From assembly GCA_021851895.1 (NCBI GenBank), contig JAJZQJ010000003.1, positions 63,431 through 111,674 of the forward strand: a stretch of DNA of 48,244 bases, written 5' to 3'. Positions within the stretch are counted from its first letter, which is position 1; the number at the start of each line of letters is the position of its first letter. The notes below the pieces were generated by a model. It saw nothing but the letters and a program-made list of their open reading frames with translations. It ran no database searches and was not told where the DNA came from. Positions 9,743 through 18,390 of the stretch are shown piece after piece. Both the position numbers and the translations under genes were made by a program. The stretch comes from a bacterium (lineage in GTDB: Bacteria; Patescibacteriota; Minisyncoccia; Phycocordibacterales; UBA6899).

Positions 9743-10216
9743 TTATTGATTTGCAGTTGGTTGAGGAGAAGAGCTCGTTGAGGCGTTCTGTCGTAAAGGA
9801 ACATCCGGTCTTATCTGAATCATTCGTGCATTTAGGCTGCCGTCTGGATTCGCGTCGCCAATGATCGACACATTTCCATTTTCTACAAGGTCAAATGGGG
9901 TACCTGCGGTAAACTTTGATATTTCAGTAGTTGGTGATATGAAAATTATCTTTGATCCGCCATCTCGAAGTGCGACGACAATACTTTGAGGGTTTACGGA
10001 AAGGATCTTTCCCGTGGTCATTCCCGCTCCGGCTGCTCCGCGCTGTCTATTTCCATTCATGCGATATCCGTCTGCAGCAGGTGAAGCGCTCTGTGTGCTC
10101 GAGGTTTGCGTGCTGTTCGCGCCGAAATGGGCACCTGCGTAAAATGATATAACAGCGAGAATGACAGCAAACGATAAATACATGGTTATCTTTTTGTTCA
10201 TATGTTCGATGATCAT
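9743..10216 (-). CDS. Secreted/membrane-anchored hypothetical protein (DUF5666-like)
   Basis: N-terminal TM then low-complexity Ser/Thr; TTGKILSVNPQSIVVALRDGGSKIIFIS. Confidence 0.6.
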   Translation of the reverse strand: MIIEHMNKKITMYLSFAVILAVISFYAGAHFGANSTQTSSTQSASPAADGYRMNGNRQRGAAGAGMTTGKILSVNPQSIVVALRDGGSKIIFISPTTEISKFTAGTPFDLVENGNVSIIGDANPDGSLNARMIQIRPDVPLRQNASTSSSPQPTANQ

Positions 10217-10218
10217 GA

Positions 10219-10965
10219 TCAGATCTCGATACGTGCAAAGAGTAGCGAGCCGATCGCGAGTAATAATGCCGTTGAGAGGGAGAGTATGACCAAGTCAATA
10301 CTCATAGAGAAGTGCGCTGATTGAATGAGCGCTTCCCTGAGCCCATCGACGCCATAGGCGAGAGGGTTTAGTCTTGCTACGGTCTCGAGCATCGAGGGTA
10401 GTCCACCAAGAGGGAAGAGCGCGCCTGAAAGGAAGAATGTCGGCATGACAACGAAATTCATTATCAATTGGAATCCTTGCATATCATCAAGAAGGCTTGC
10501 AATTGCCGTACCAAATGCAGTGAAAAAGAGGGCGATAAGTGCGGCGATCGCAAGTGCGATAGGAAGCATGTTGAGACTTGCTGGTCTGAAGCCTGCAACA
10601 AGCGTGATGATAAACACAATAAGGCCTTGGAGTAGCGCAACCGTCGCTCCGCCAAGCGTGCGACCGACCATGATCTGTGTACGCGAGATGGGCGCGACGA
10701 GTGTTTCTTTGAGAAAGCCGAATTGCTTGTCCCAAATGATCTCAATTCCAGAAAAGACTGCAGTAAATAGGATGCCCATTGCAATGATGCCGGGTGCAAG
10801 AAACTGAATATAGTTTCCGCCACCTGCCTTTTGAAATATCGGACCAAAGCCAAAGCCAAGCGATACGAGGAAGAGTAGGGGTTGCCCAAGAGATCCAATG
10901 ATGCGTGGTTTTGAGCGAAGATAGCGCTTGATCTGTCTTAGCCAGAGAATATATATAGTTTGCAT
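10219..10965 (-). CDS. ABC-2 type transporter permease
   Basis: Multiple TMs; LRSKPRIIGSLGQPLLFLVSLGFGFGPIF...FLAPGIIAMGILFTAVFSGIEIIWDKQFGFLKETLVAPISR. Confidence 0.9.
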   Translation of the reverse strand: MQTIYILWLRQIKRYLRSKPRIIGSLGQPLLFLVSLGFGFGPIFQKAGGGNYIQFLAPGIIAMGILFTAVFSGIEIIWDKQFGFLKETLVAPISRTQIMVGRTLGGATVALLQGLIVFIITLVAGFRPASLNMLPIALAIAALIALFFTAFGTAIASLLDDMQGFQLIMNFVVMPTFFLSGALFPLGGLPSMLETVARLNPLAYGVDGLREALIQSAHFSMSIDLVILSLSTALLLAIGSLLFARIEI

Positions 10966-10974
10966 GATCGAAAA

Positions 10975-11769
10975 TTATCTCTTCCAAACGGAGCGATGCA
11001 TACGCATGTGTTCTTTGCTGCCCGCTTCTTCTTCTCGAATCATCTTTCCTGTTAGTGAGAGAAATGCAGCCTCTAGTGAATCTTTCCCAGTCGTTTGAAG
11101 TAGCGAAGCAGTGGTGCCCTCTGCGACGATCGTGCCTTTGTCGATGATGAAGACCCTGCTTGCTGCTTGTTCGGCTTCTTCCATGTAGTGAGTCGTGAAG
11201 AAGACCGTCATACCTTCTTCTTTATTCAGTTTCCGTATATGGTCCCAAATATGATTACGCGTTTGAGGATCAAGGCCAGATGTCGGTTCATCGAGAAAAA
11301 GTACCTTTGGATGATGGATGAGTCCTCTTGCGATCTCTAGTCTTCGTTTCATTCCGCCAGAGAAGTGCTTTACAAGTTCGTCTTTCCTATCATAAAGCTC
11401 AACGAAGCGAAGCATCTCATCAATTCTTCTTCGACGATCTATTTTTGGAACACCATAGATAACGCCATGAAATTCTAGATTCTCAAACGCTGTGAGTTCG
11501 TCATCGAGACTAGGATCCTGAAAGACTATACCGAAAGAGCGTCGAACCGCATCCTTATCGTTGATCGCATCAAATCCATTTATGCGAATGGAGCCATCCG
11601 TCGGGGGCAGGAGGGTAGTGAGCATTTTTATTGTCGTGGTCTTTCCGGCACCATTAGGGCCTAAGAATGCAACAATCTCACCTTCGTCGACTGAAAATGA
11701 AATATCATTCACCGCAGTCGTTTTGTCGAAGGTTTTCGTCAGTGAGTTTGTTTCTATGATCTTATTCAT
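10975..11769 (-). CDS. ABC transporter ATP-binding protein (ABC-2/drug export class)
   Basis: FLGPNGAGKTTTIKMLTTLL; HFSGGMKRRLEIARGLIHHPKVLFLDEPTSGLD. Confidence 0.95.
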   Translation of the reverse strand: MNKIIETNSLTKTFDKTTAVNDISFSVDEGEIVAFLGPNGAGKTTTIKMLTTLLPPTDGSIRINGFDAINDKDAVRRSFGIVFQDPSLDDELTAFENLEFHGVIYGVPKIDRRRRIDEMLRFVELYDRKDELVKHFSGGMKRRLEIARGLIHHPKVLFLDEPTSGLDPQTRNHIWDHIRKLNKEEGMTVFFTTHYMEEAEQAASRVFIIDKGTIVAEGTTASLLQTTGKDSLEAAFLSLTGKMIREEEAGSKEHMRMHRSVWKR

Positions 11770-12988
11770 ATCGTAATGCTTCAATTGGGTTGAGCGCCGC
11801 AGCTCTCCGTGCGGGGTAATATCCAAAAACGATACCGATCGATGCCGAGACTCCGAATGCGAGTAGAATCGACGTCGTCGAAACCGCAGTCGCTATTCCC
11901 GATAGTGATGTCACAAGTAGCGATATGAGCCATCCGAGGACTATTCCAATAAAACCACCAAGGAAGGTGAGCATAACAGCTTCGACGAGAAACTGAATGC
12001 TTATGTCTCTGCGTTTGGCACCAATTGCTTTTCTGAGTCCGATCTCGCGTGTCCTCTCGGTGACTGTCGTAAGCATCATGTTCATGATTCCAATTCCCCC
12101 AACGATCAGTGAAATACCGGCTATTGCTGAGAGTAGCATAGTCATCGTGTTGGTGATAGAAGATGCAGTCGCGAGGATATCCTGTTGATTGAGTACTTGG
12201 AAATCAGCGAGTTTTGGATCTGAGATGTTGTGGCGACGCAGAAGCAGATCAGTGATCTCCTGCTGTATGGTTGCCATCGCATTGGGGTCTTCTGCTGCGA
12301 CGCTAATGGTCGTCACGTAAGTATCACCTGCGAGATAGCGTTGTGCGGTCGATATGGGTACGAATATCATGTCATCTTGGTTGGTGAATCCTGAACCACC
12401 CTTAGCCTTTGTCATTCCAATGATCTTGAATTGTACATTCTTTATTCTGATCGTCTCACCGATGGGATCTGCCCCTGCGCCAAAGAGGTCATCACGGGTC
12501 GTCGGACCGATCACTGCTACGCGCGCAAGGTCACGTACATTCATATCGCTGATGAAGGTTCCCGTATCTATTTCAAGATTCCTTACTATAGGATAGTCAC
12601 TTGTCGTACCGACTATTTGCGTATTCGTGTTCGTGCCCTTTGCGGTGACTTGATATCTTCGCGATATCTCAGGAGCTATCGCTTTTGCGAGCGTGACTTC
12701 CTTTGCTATTGCATCAGCATCCTCTTGCTTTAGGGTCATTGCCGATCCACGGCCCGCGCTCACTGGACTAGCACCCGCTCCACGTTGCTGGCCGGGCATG
12801 ACAAGCACAAGATTTGAGCCAATAGATTGTATGCTCGATTGTATCGATCCCGATGCACCTTGTCCTATGGCGATCATCGCAACAACGGAACCAATACCTA
12901 TGACGATGCCGAGTATCGTCAGCCCTGAGCGTGCCTTGTTTGCAGAGAGCGCCGTATAAGTCTCATGAAGAGTATCTTGTATTTTCAT
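11762..12988 (-). CDS. MacB-like ABC transporter permease (FtsX/MacB_PCD)
   Basis: ALSANKARSGLTILGIVIGIGSVVAMIAIGQGAS...; TEEREIGLRKAIGAKRRDI-type motif. Confidence 0.92.
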   Translation of the reverse strand: MKIQDTLHETYTALSANKARSGLTILGIVIGIGSVVAMIAIGQGASGSIQSSIQSIGSNLVLVMPGQQRGAGASPVSAGRGSAMTLKQEDADAIAKEVTLAKAIAPEISRRYQVTAKGTNTNTQIVGTTSDYPIVRNLEIDTGTFISDMNVRDLARVAVIGPTTRDDLFGAGADPIGETIRIKNVQFKIIGMTKAKGGSGFTNQDDMIFVPISTAQRYLAGDTYVTTISVAAEDPNAMATIQQEITDLLLRRHNISDPKLADFQVLNQQDILATASSITNTMTMLLSAIAGISLIVGGIGIMNMMLTTVTERTREIGLRKAIGAKRRDISIQFLVEAVMLTFLGGFIGIVLGWLISLLVTSLSGIATAVSTTSILLAFGVSASIGIVFGYYPARRAAALNPIEALRYE

Positions 12989-12990
12989 GT

Positions 12991-13701
12991 TCAGAGAAGA
13001 TTAACGGCTAAGCGCTGTTTGTGCTGCTTGCTGTCGCTGACGATATCTCCGTCGCGAATGTGTATGATACGCTCGGCGTGCTCAGCGATATCGGGTTCAT
13101 GGGTGATGAGTACGATCGTCCTTCCTTGCTCCTTGTGCAGGCGCTGAAAGGTTTCAAGTACCATATTTCCCGTTTTCGTGTCGAGATTTCCTGTCGGCTC
13201 ATCGGCGAGGATGAGTGTTGGGTCATTGACGAGTGCGCGAGCGATCGCAACGCGCTGCATCATTCCCCCCGAGAGTTGATTGGAATAGTGCTCCCAGAAC
13301 TTCTCTGGAAACGCTGAGGCAGAAAGTGCCTCTTTTGCTTTTTCAATACGTTCTGCTTCTCCTTTTTCCGCATAGATAAGCGGAAGCATGACATTACGAA
13401 GCACACTTGTGCGGGGGAGGAGATTGAAGGCCTGAAAAACGAAACCGATCTTCTGCATGCGGATATCCGCAAGAGCATCATCGGAGAGTTTCGCAACATC
13501 CTTTCTGTCGAGTAAATACTCACCACGAGTAGGCGTGTCGAGACATCCGATGATGTGCATAAGTGTTGATTTGCCTGAGCCTGATGGACCCATGATCGCA
13601 ACAAATTCACCATCATTGATCGTGAAAGAGACATCACGGAGCGCGTGAGTCTCCATGTCTCCGTTCACGTACGTCTTTCCTATGTTTTTACATTCGATCA
13701 T
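12991..13701 (-). CDS. MacB/LolD-like ABC transporter ATP-binding protein
   Basis: [54 protein letters not shown]. Confidence 0.95.
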   Translation of the reverse strand: MIECKNIGKTYVNGDMETHALRDVSFTINDGEFVAIMGPSGSGKSTLMHIIGCLDTPTRGEYLLDRKDVAKLSDDALADIRMQKIGFVFQAFNLLPRTSVLRNVMLPLIYAEKGEAERIEKAKEALSASAFPEKFWEHYSNQLSGGMMQRVAIARALVNDPTLILADEPTGNLDTKTGNMVLETFQRLHKEQGRTIVLITHEPDIAEHAERIIHIRDGDIVSDSKQHKQRLAVNLL

Positions 13702-13705
13702 AACT

Positions 13706-15409
13706 TTATCTTCCTCCCAGCGCTCCTACCGCGCCGCGATTACCACCGCCTCCTATTCCGGGGATACGGAAGCCGCTTTGTCCACTCGTTTGGGTGGTAG
13801 AGTTTGCGCTCGTCGTTTGGGTGACGATCGTATCACCCTCCTTGAGTCCACTCAATATCTCCGTACGGGTATCATTTGAGATTCCCGTTTCAACGGTTAC
13901 TGTTTTTGGAGAACCGTTTTCATAGAGATCGACGGTTTTCGTGCCATTTTTACTCTTGACTGCGCTGCTTGGAACAAGAAGTGTGTCTTGTTTGACATCA
14001 GTGATGATCGCAGCGGTAACGGTCATGCCAGGCTTCACACGATCATCCTGTGTATCGAATGCGAGCTTCACTGAATAGGTGACTACACCTGATGAGATCG
14101 TACCAACGGAATCGATTTCGGAGACCATGCCCGCGATTTCAAGTCCATCAATTGCATCGAAAGTCAGTGTGGCCTGCTGGCCAACCTTTGCTCGTGCAAC
14201 ATCCACCTCATTCAGCGTAACCTCAGCGATCTTTTGCTTAGTGATGAGTGTCGCGACGGTCGTTCCTGATGATGCTTCGTCTCCGACATTCACGGGGATA
14301 CTTGCAACAATACAATCAAATGGTGCGCGAATCGTATAATCAGCAAGTTTCTCTTGCGCGTCCGTAAGATCGTTTTGTCTTTGCTGGATAGTAAGTTTTT
14401 GTGATTGTATATCGAGTGGGTCAGCTCCAGACTTAAGTTTGATCAGTGATTGTGTCTTTTCTGTTATCGTACGGTCTGAGCTCGCTATCGTGTCTGTGTC
14501 GCTGCGGATAGTATTCTTCGCCGTCAGCAATGACTGCATATCCGCATTGAGTTTATCGGTATATGAGCCAAGGTTCGCAACATTCGTGTCCGTGCGTGTA
14601 TCATGAGACTGATTTTGGTTGCTGATCTTCTCTTGGATCGCATTATTGAGATCCTTAACGACGGTTGCAATTGTCTTTGTCGTTCCGTAGGTCTCGTCAA
14701 TAAGCGTCCCGATTTGATCGTTACTTGTGTAGAGGGCTATGCTCTTATAGTCCGTAAGGTTGTGCTGATATGCGCTGTCTGCGATCGTATAGGAGTCATT
14801 GAGCGCATTGTATTCGCTGAGAGAGCTCGTGTAAGCATCAAGACCATGCTGAGTGTAAAGAATGTCGTGGAGTCCAGACATGGTTGTTGAGAGATCAATA
14901 AAGGTACTCGCCACGGTATTGTACCCATCAGTATATGATCGTTTGAGATCTTCCTCGGCCGACTTCTTTGCATCTTGCGCTGAAGCGAGTGCATTCTCCG
15001 CCTGCGTGATTGAGAGGTCATCGGCGGGTTGGGTGAGTTTATCGTATGCGAGTTGCGCACTTTTAAGATTCGTTACTGCATCTCGTACTGATTTTTCCGC
15101 ATCTGAAGCATCAATTTTCGCAATGATCGTTCCTGCCTTGATTTCCTGCGCGTTATTCACTGGAATGCTTATGATCGTACCTGAAACTTTAGGCTTGAGA
15201 TCGAGCTGATTTGAAGCAGAAGTCTGACCGGTTGCACTTACTGTCGATACGATGGTGCCTTTTGTTACGACACCTGTTATGTAGCGAACGGTATTCGCTG
15301 TGGTATTCGACTTCTTGTAAGTTATGTACGAACCGATGGCGATCACTATGAGGACTATCGCAGAGATTTTCTTATGAGCCTTTGCGATGTCAATGATCTT
15401 TTTATGCAT
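13706..15409 (-). CDS. Periplasmic-adaptor/membrane-fusion (HlyD/MacA-like) protein
   Basis: N-terminal TM, coiled coil, biotinyl-lipoyl-like halves (IRAPFDCIVASIPVNVGDEASSGT); Gly-rich C-terminus. Confidence 0.88.
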   Translation of the reverse strand: MHKKIIDIAKAHKKISAIVLIVIAIGSYITYKKSNTTANTVRYITGVVTKGTIVSTVSATGQTSASNQLDLKPKVSGTIISIPVNNAQEIKAGTIIAKIDASDAEKSVRDAVTNLKSAQLAYDKLTQPADDLSITQAENALASAQDAKKSAEEDLKRSYTDGYNTVASTFIDLSTTMSGLHDILYTQHGLDAYTSSLSEYNALNDSYTIADSAYQHNLTDYKSIALYTSNDQIGTLIDETYGTTKTIATVVKDLNNAIQEKISNQNQSHDTRTDTNVANLGSYTDKLNADMQSLLTAKNTIRSDTDTIASSDRTITEKTQSLIKLKSGADPLDIQSQKLTIQQRQNDLTDAQEKLADYTIRAPFDCIVASIPVNVGDEASSGTTVATLITKQKIAEVTLNEVDVARAKVGQQATLTFDAIDGLEIAGMVSEIDSVGTISSGVVTYSVKLAFDTQDDRVKPGMTVTAAIITDVKQDTLLVPSSAVKSKNGTKTVDLYENGSPKTVTVETGISNDTRTEILSGLKEGDTIVTQTTSANSTTQTSGQSGFRIPGIGGGGNRGAVGALGGR

Positions 15410-15648
15410 AAATATTTTGCGAATGAACGCGTCTTTATCGTAATAATTACACCACCGTCAGTATGGTGGATGGATTGCTCCATATATAGTAACATTTTAA
15501 GCGAGAGAGATGTAGAGAATATGAAGAACAGGCTCATCGATAAGTAAATAGGGTGGTGCAGTAGAGCCAGAAATATATTATGTAAAATATACATTATTTT
15601 TTGTTTGCAACAGAATATAATTCTGATAGAATGAACATCTGTTCAATA

Positions 15649-15719
15649 CGGAGTGTAGTATACCGGTAGTATTTACGATTCGGGTTCGTAAGGACCGGGT
15701 TCGATTCCCGGCACTCCGA
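15649..15719 (+). tRNA. tRNA-Pro (anticodon CGG)
   Basis: CGGAGTGTAGTATACCGGTAGTATTTACGATTCGGGTTCGTAAGGACCGGGTTCGATTCCCGGCACTCCGA. Confidence 0.93.
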
Positions 15720-15960
15720 CAGTATTGTTCATTTGCATCGTGTCGGAGTGCCGTGAATCGAACGGATAGGGGCCGGGAAAGGTGTGCCTTGCCCGTGTCG
15801 GAAGGCAGCGAGTCTTCGAGCGTCGGAAACCGTGGGTTTCCGAGGAGCAATGCGGTGCGGGACCCTTTAGGGTGCGCCGCATGCGACGTGAGATGTCCCG
15901 GTGCGCGTGCAAAGTTCGTGAGATACCCCGGACAAGACGCGAAGCGTCTGTATTTTACTC
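15720..15960 (+). repeat. tRNA-Pro-associated GC-rich structured element (divergent type)
   Basis: TGTCGGAGTGCCGTGAATCGAA (15741-15762) is an inverted copy of the tRNA-Pro 3' end; followed by several GC hairpins; no obvious terminal direct copy. Confidence 0.65.
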
Positions 15961-16031
15961 GGGCCTATAGTACAGTGGTAAAACGCTGCATTCGCATTGC
16001 AGAGACGGGGGTTCGATTCCCCCTAGGTCCA
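15961..16031 (+). tRNA. tRNA-Ala (anticodon CGC)
   Basis: GGGCCTATAGTACAGTGGTAAAACGCTGCATTCGCATTGCAGAGACGGGGGTTCGATTCCCCCTAGGTCCA. Confidence 0.94.
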
Positions 16032-16234
16032 CAGCGGTACAAAAAAGAGCGCAAGCTCTTTTTTGTTTTCCGCTGTGCGACCTAGAGGGAATCGAAAGGC
16101 GGAGGCCGCGAAGCCGGCCGCTGAGGTCACGACCGAAGCGGTCGTTGCCGAGCCGGGGTCGCGAGTACTTAGCAAATAAGGAGCGCAGCTCCGCATTTGC
16201 TTAGTAACTTGTGACCGACCCCTAGGTCCACAGC
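16032..16234 (+). repeat. tRNA-Ala-associated structured element
   Basis: Hairpin; GACCTAGAGGGAATCGAA inverted copy (16079-16096); multi-hairpin core; CTTAGTAACTTGTGACCGA; direct copy CCCCTAGGTCCACAGC at 16219-16234 (tRNA copy 16020-16035). Confidence 0.87.
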
Positions 16235-16319
16235 TATCCCAATAGAGCGCAAGCTCATATCCTCCAACCTATCAACGTATATCTTAAATTAGAAAATATG
16301 ATAGTATGGCACAAAACAG

Positions 16320-17327
16320 ATGAAAAACTTTTGGAACAATCTTCCGAGGCCATTCTTTGCACTTGCCCCTATGGCAGATGTTACAGATCCAGCATTCCGC
16401 CGCATGTTTGCGAAATATGGCAAGCCTGATATCACTTGGACAGAGTTTGTCTCTGCGGACGGCTTGATGAGTGCAGGTAGAGCACGTTTGCTTCGTGACC
16501 TCATATATATTGAGGAAGAACGCCCAATCGTAGCGCAGATTTTTGGCAGTAATCCAGAGCATATCGAGGCTACGGCAGCACTCGTTCGAGAACTTGGATT
16601 CGACGGTGTAGATATCAATATGGGCTGCCCTGATAAAAATATTGAAAAACAACATTCTGGGGCAGCGATGATGAAGGATCCTGCATTAGCGCAAGAAGTC
16701 ATAAGAGCAGCAATGCGTGGCGCTGGGATGCATGAGGAGGACGGAATACCTGTATCTGTGAAAACTCGTGTTGGCTACAATAAGGTTGAGATCGACACGT
16801 GGGTGCCTGCACTGCTCGAAACGAGACCCGCTGCACTCACAATTCACGCAAGAACTCGAAAAGAGATGTCGCTTGTCCCTGCGCGCTGGGAGCATGTGCG
16901 TGAGGTGGTTGAGCTTGCAAAGGGTACAGGTGTGCTCGTCATTGGTAATGGCGATGTCTCCTCCCTCGAGGATGGACGAGTACGTGCCAAGGAGAGCGGT
17001 GCTGATGGTGTCATGGTAGGTAGGGGGGTCTTTGGAAATCCTTGGTTTTTCAATCCAAAACGCGGAATCGTAGACATAACGATTGCAGAAAGACTCGACG
17101 TACTCCTTGAGCATACTGAGCTCTTTTTGAAGCTTTCTGGCGATATAAAAAGTTTTAGTGTCATGAAGAAGCACTACAAAGCTTATGTTAACGGTTTCGA
17201 TCACGCCAAGGAATTACGAGTTGCGCTGATGGATGCCCCTGATATTCAGACAATTCGATCGCTTGTAACTGCGTTCAAAGCAGAACACCCGGAACTCGTT
17301 CTTCGAACCCCTCGAGAACTCGAATAG
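16320..17327 (+). CDS. dus: tRNA-dihydrouridine synthase
   Basis: PLAPMADVTDPAFRRMF-type start; DINMGCPDKNIEKQHSGAAMMKDP; GVMVGRGVFGNPWFF. Confidence 0.93.
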   Translation: MKNFWNNLPRPFFALAPMADVTDPAFRRMFAKYGKPDITWTEFVSADGLMSAGRARLLRDLIYIEEERPIVAQIFGSNPEHIEATAALVRELGFDGVDINMGCPDKNIEKQHSGAAMMKDPALAQEVIRAAMRGAGMHEEDGIPVSVKTRVGYNKVEIDTWVPALLETRPAALTIHARTRKEMSLVPARWEHVREVVELAKGTGVLVIGNGDVSSLEDGRVRAKESGADGVMVGRGVFGNPWFFNPKRGIVDITIAERLDVLLEHTELFLKLSGDIKSFSVMKKHYKAYVNGFDHAKELRVALMDAPDIQTIRSLVTAFKAEHPELVLRTPRELE

Positions 17328-17406
17328 ATCATCTGTATATCCACAGATGATTTTTTGTTAAAACAAATACGGTGTATAATATGCGCATACACAAACGTGT
17401 AGCGCT

Positions 17407-17691
17407 ATGAACGACTTTCTCAAGATGGACATCTTCTTCGTTATCACGACACTTGTCGTGCTTCTTTGGGGTATCATTGGGGCAGTTGTGATGTACTACA
17501 TCATACGCGTACTCAAATATGTCGAACGTCTCTCGAGGACGGTTGCCGAAGAGGCTGATGAGATACGCGATGATTTAGACGAAGTGCGTGCGCAAGTGCG
17601 TGAGGAGGGAATTCGTTTCAAGCACGTCGTGCAATTCTTCTCCGGTGCTCTTGCTCGTCCACCACAGCATACGCGAAAGAAGGGCGAATAA
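17407..17691 (+). CDS. Small membrane protein, hypothetical
   Basis: 94 aa, one TM followed by acidic coiled-coil-like region. Confidence 0.65.
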   Translation: MNDFLKMDIFFVITTLVVLLWGIIGAVVMYYIIRVLKYVERLSRTVAEEADEIRDDLDEVRAQVREEGIRFKHVVQFFSGALARPPQHTRKKGE

Positions 17692-17737
17692 TATTAATCA
17701 GATAAGTCGTTCAGTAATGAACGAAAAATAAATTGCT

Positions 17738-18292
17738 ATGGCAAAAAAGAATAATGTAGGTCTTGCAGCTGGAATTGCCGCTGCGGTAACCGGTCTCGCT
17801 GCTGCGGGTGCTGCATCGTATTATTTCCTCGGAGATAAGAATGCAGAGAAGCACCGCAAGAAGGCTGCGAAGTGGGCAAAGGACATGCAAAAGGATGTCA
17901 TGAAGAATGCAAAGAAGTTGAAGAAGATCGATGAGCAGGCACTTCGCGCTGTCGTTGATGAGTCAATGAAGGCATACAAGACACTTAAGGATGTGAGCTC
18001 AGAAGATGTAGAACGTGCAGCTACAGAGCTCAAGAATGGATGGGAGCATCTCGCAAAGGAGGCGCGCCGACTTGCACGTGCAGATAAGGCAAAGGTTGCC
18101 GCAAAGGTATCTAAGGATGTAAGGAAGGTGAAGACTGCAGTGAAGGCAGCTGCGAAGAAGGCAGCACCAGTCGTGAAGAAGGCAGTTGCGAAGCATGTTG
18201 CTGTCGCAAAGAAGGTGGCGAAGAAGGTCACTGCAAAGAAGCCTGTAGCGAAGAAGTCTTCAAAGAAGGTTGTTGCACATAAGAAAAAGTAA
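17738..18292 (+). CDS. Lys/Ala-rich histone H1-like protein with N-terminal hydrophobic segment
   Basis: LAAGIAAAVTGLAAAGAASYYFLGDK then KKAAPVVKKAVAKHVAVAKKVAKKVTAKKPVAKKSSKK tail. Confidence 0.8.
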   Translation: MAKKNNVGLAAGIAAAVTGLAAAGAASYYFLGDKNAEKHRKKAAKWAKDMQKDVMKNAKKLKKIDEQALRAVVDESMKAYKTLKDVSSEDVERAATELKNGWEHLAKEARRLARADKAKVAAKVSKDVRKVKTAVKAAAKKAAPVVKKAVAKHVAVAKKVAKKVTAKKPVAKKSSKKVVAHKKK

Positions 18293-18295
18293 ATA

Positions 18296-18320
18296 AAAGG
18301 GCCTCTCGGCCTTTTTATTT
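18296..18320 (+). terminator. Terminator of the H1-like gene
   Basis: aaaagggcctctcggcctttttatt. Confidence 0.75.
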
Positions 18321-18390
18321 ACTCCAGGTTCTCCCGTAAAGCACTATTTTACTGCTTTTCGTGACGTATCTTCGTGATATAATACACGCC

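Noticed and set aside
15578-16085. ORFs 15673..15912 (-), 15753..16085 (+) and others around tRNA-Pro/Ala
   Set aside because: They overlap two tRNA genes and structured elements; the apparent peptides are translations of tRNA sequence.
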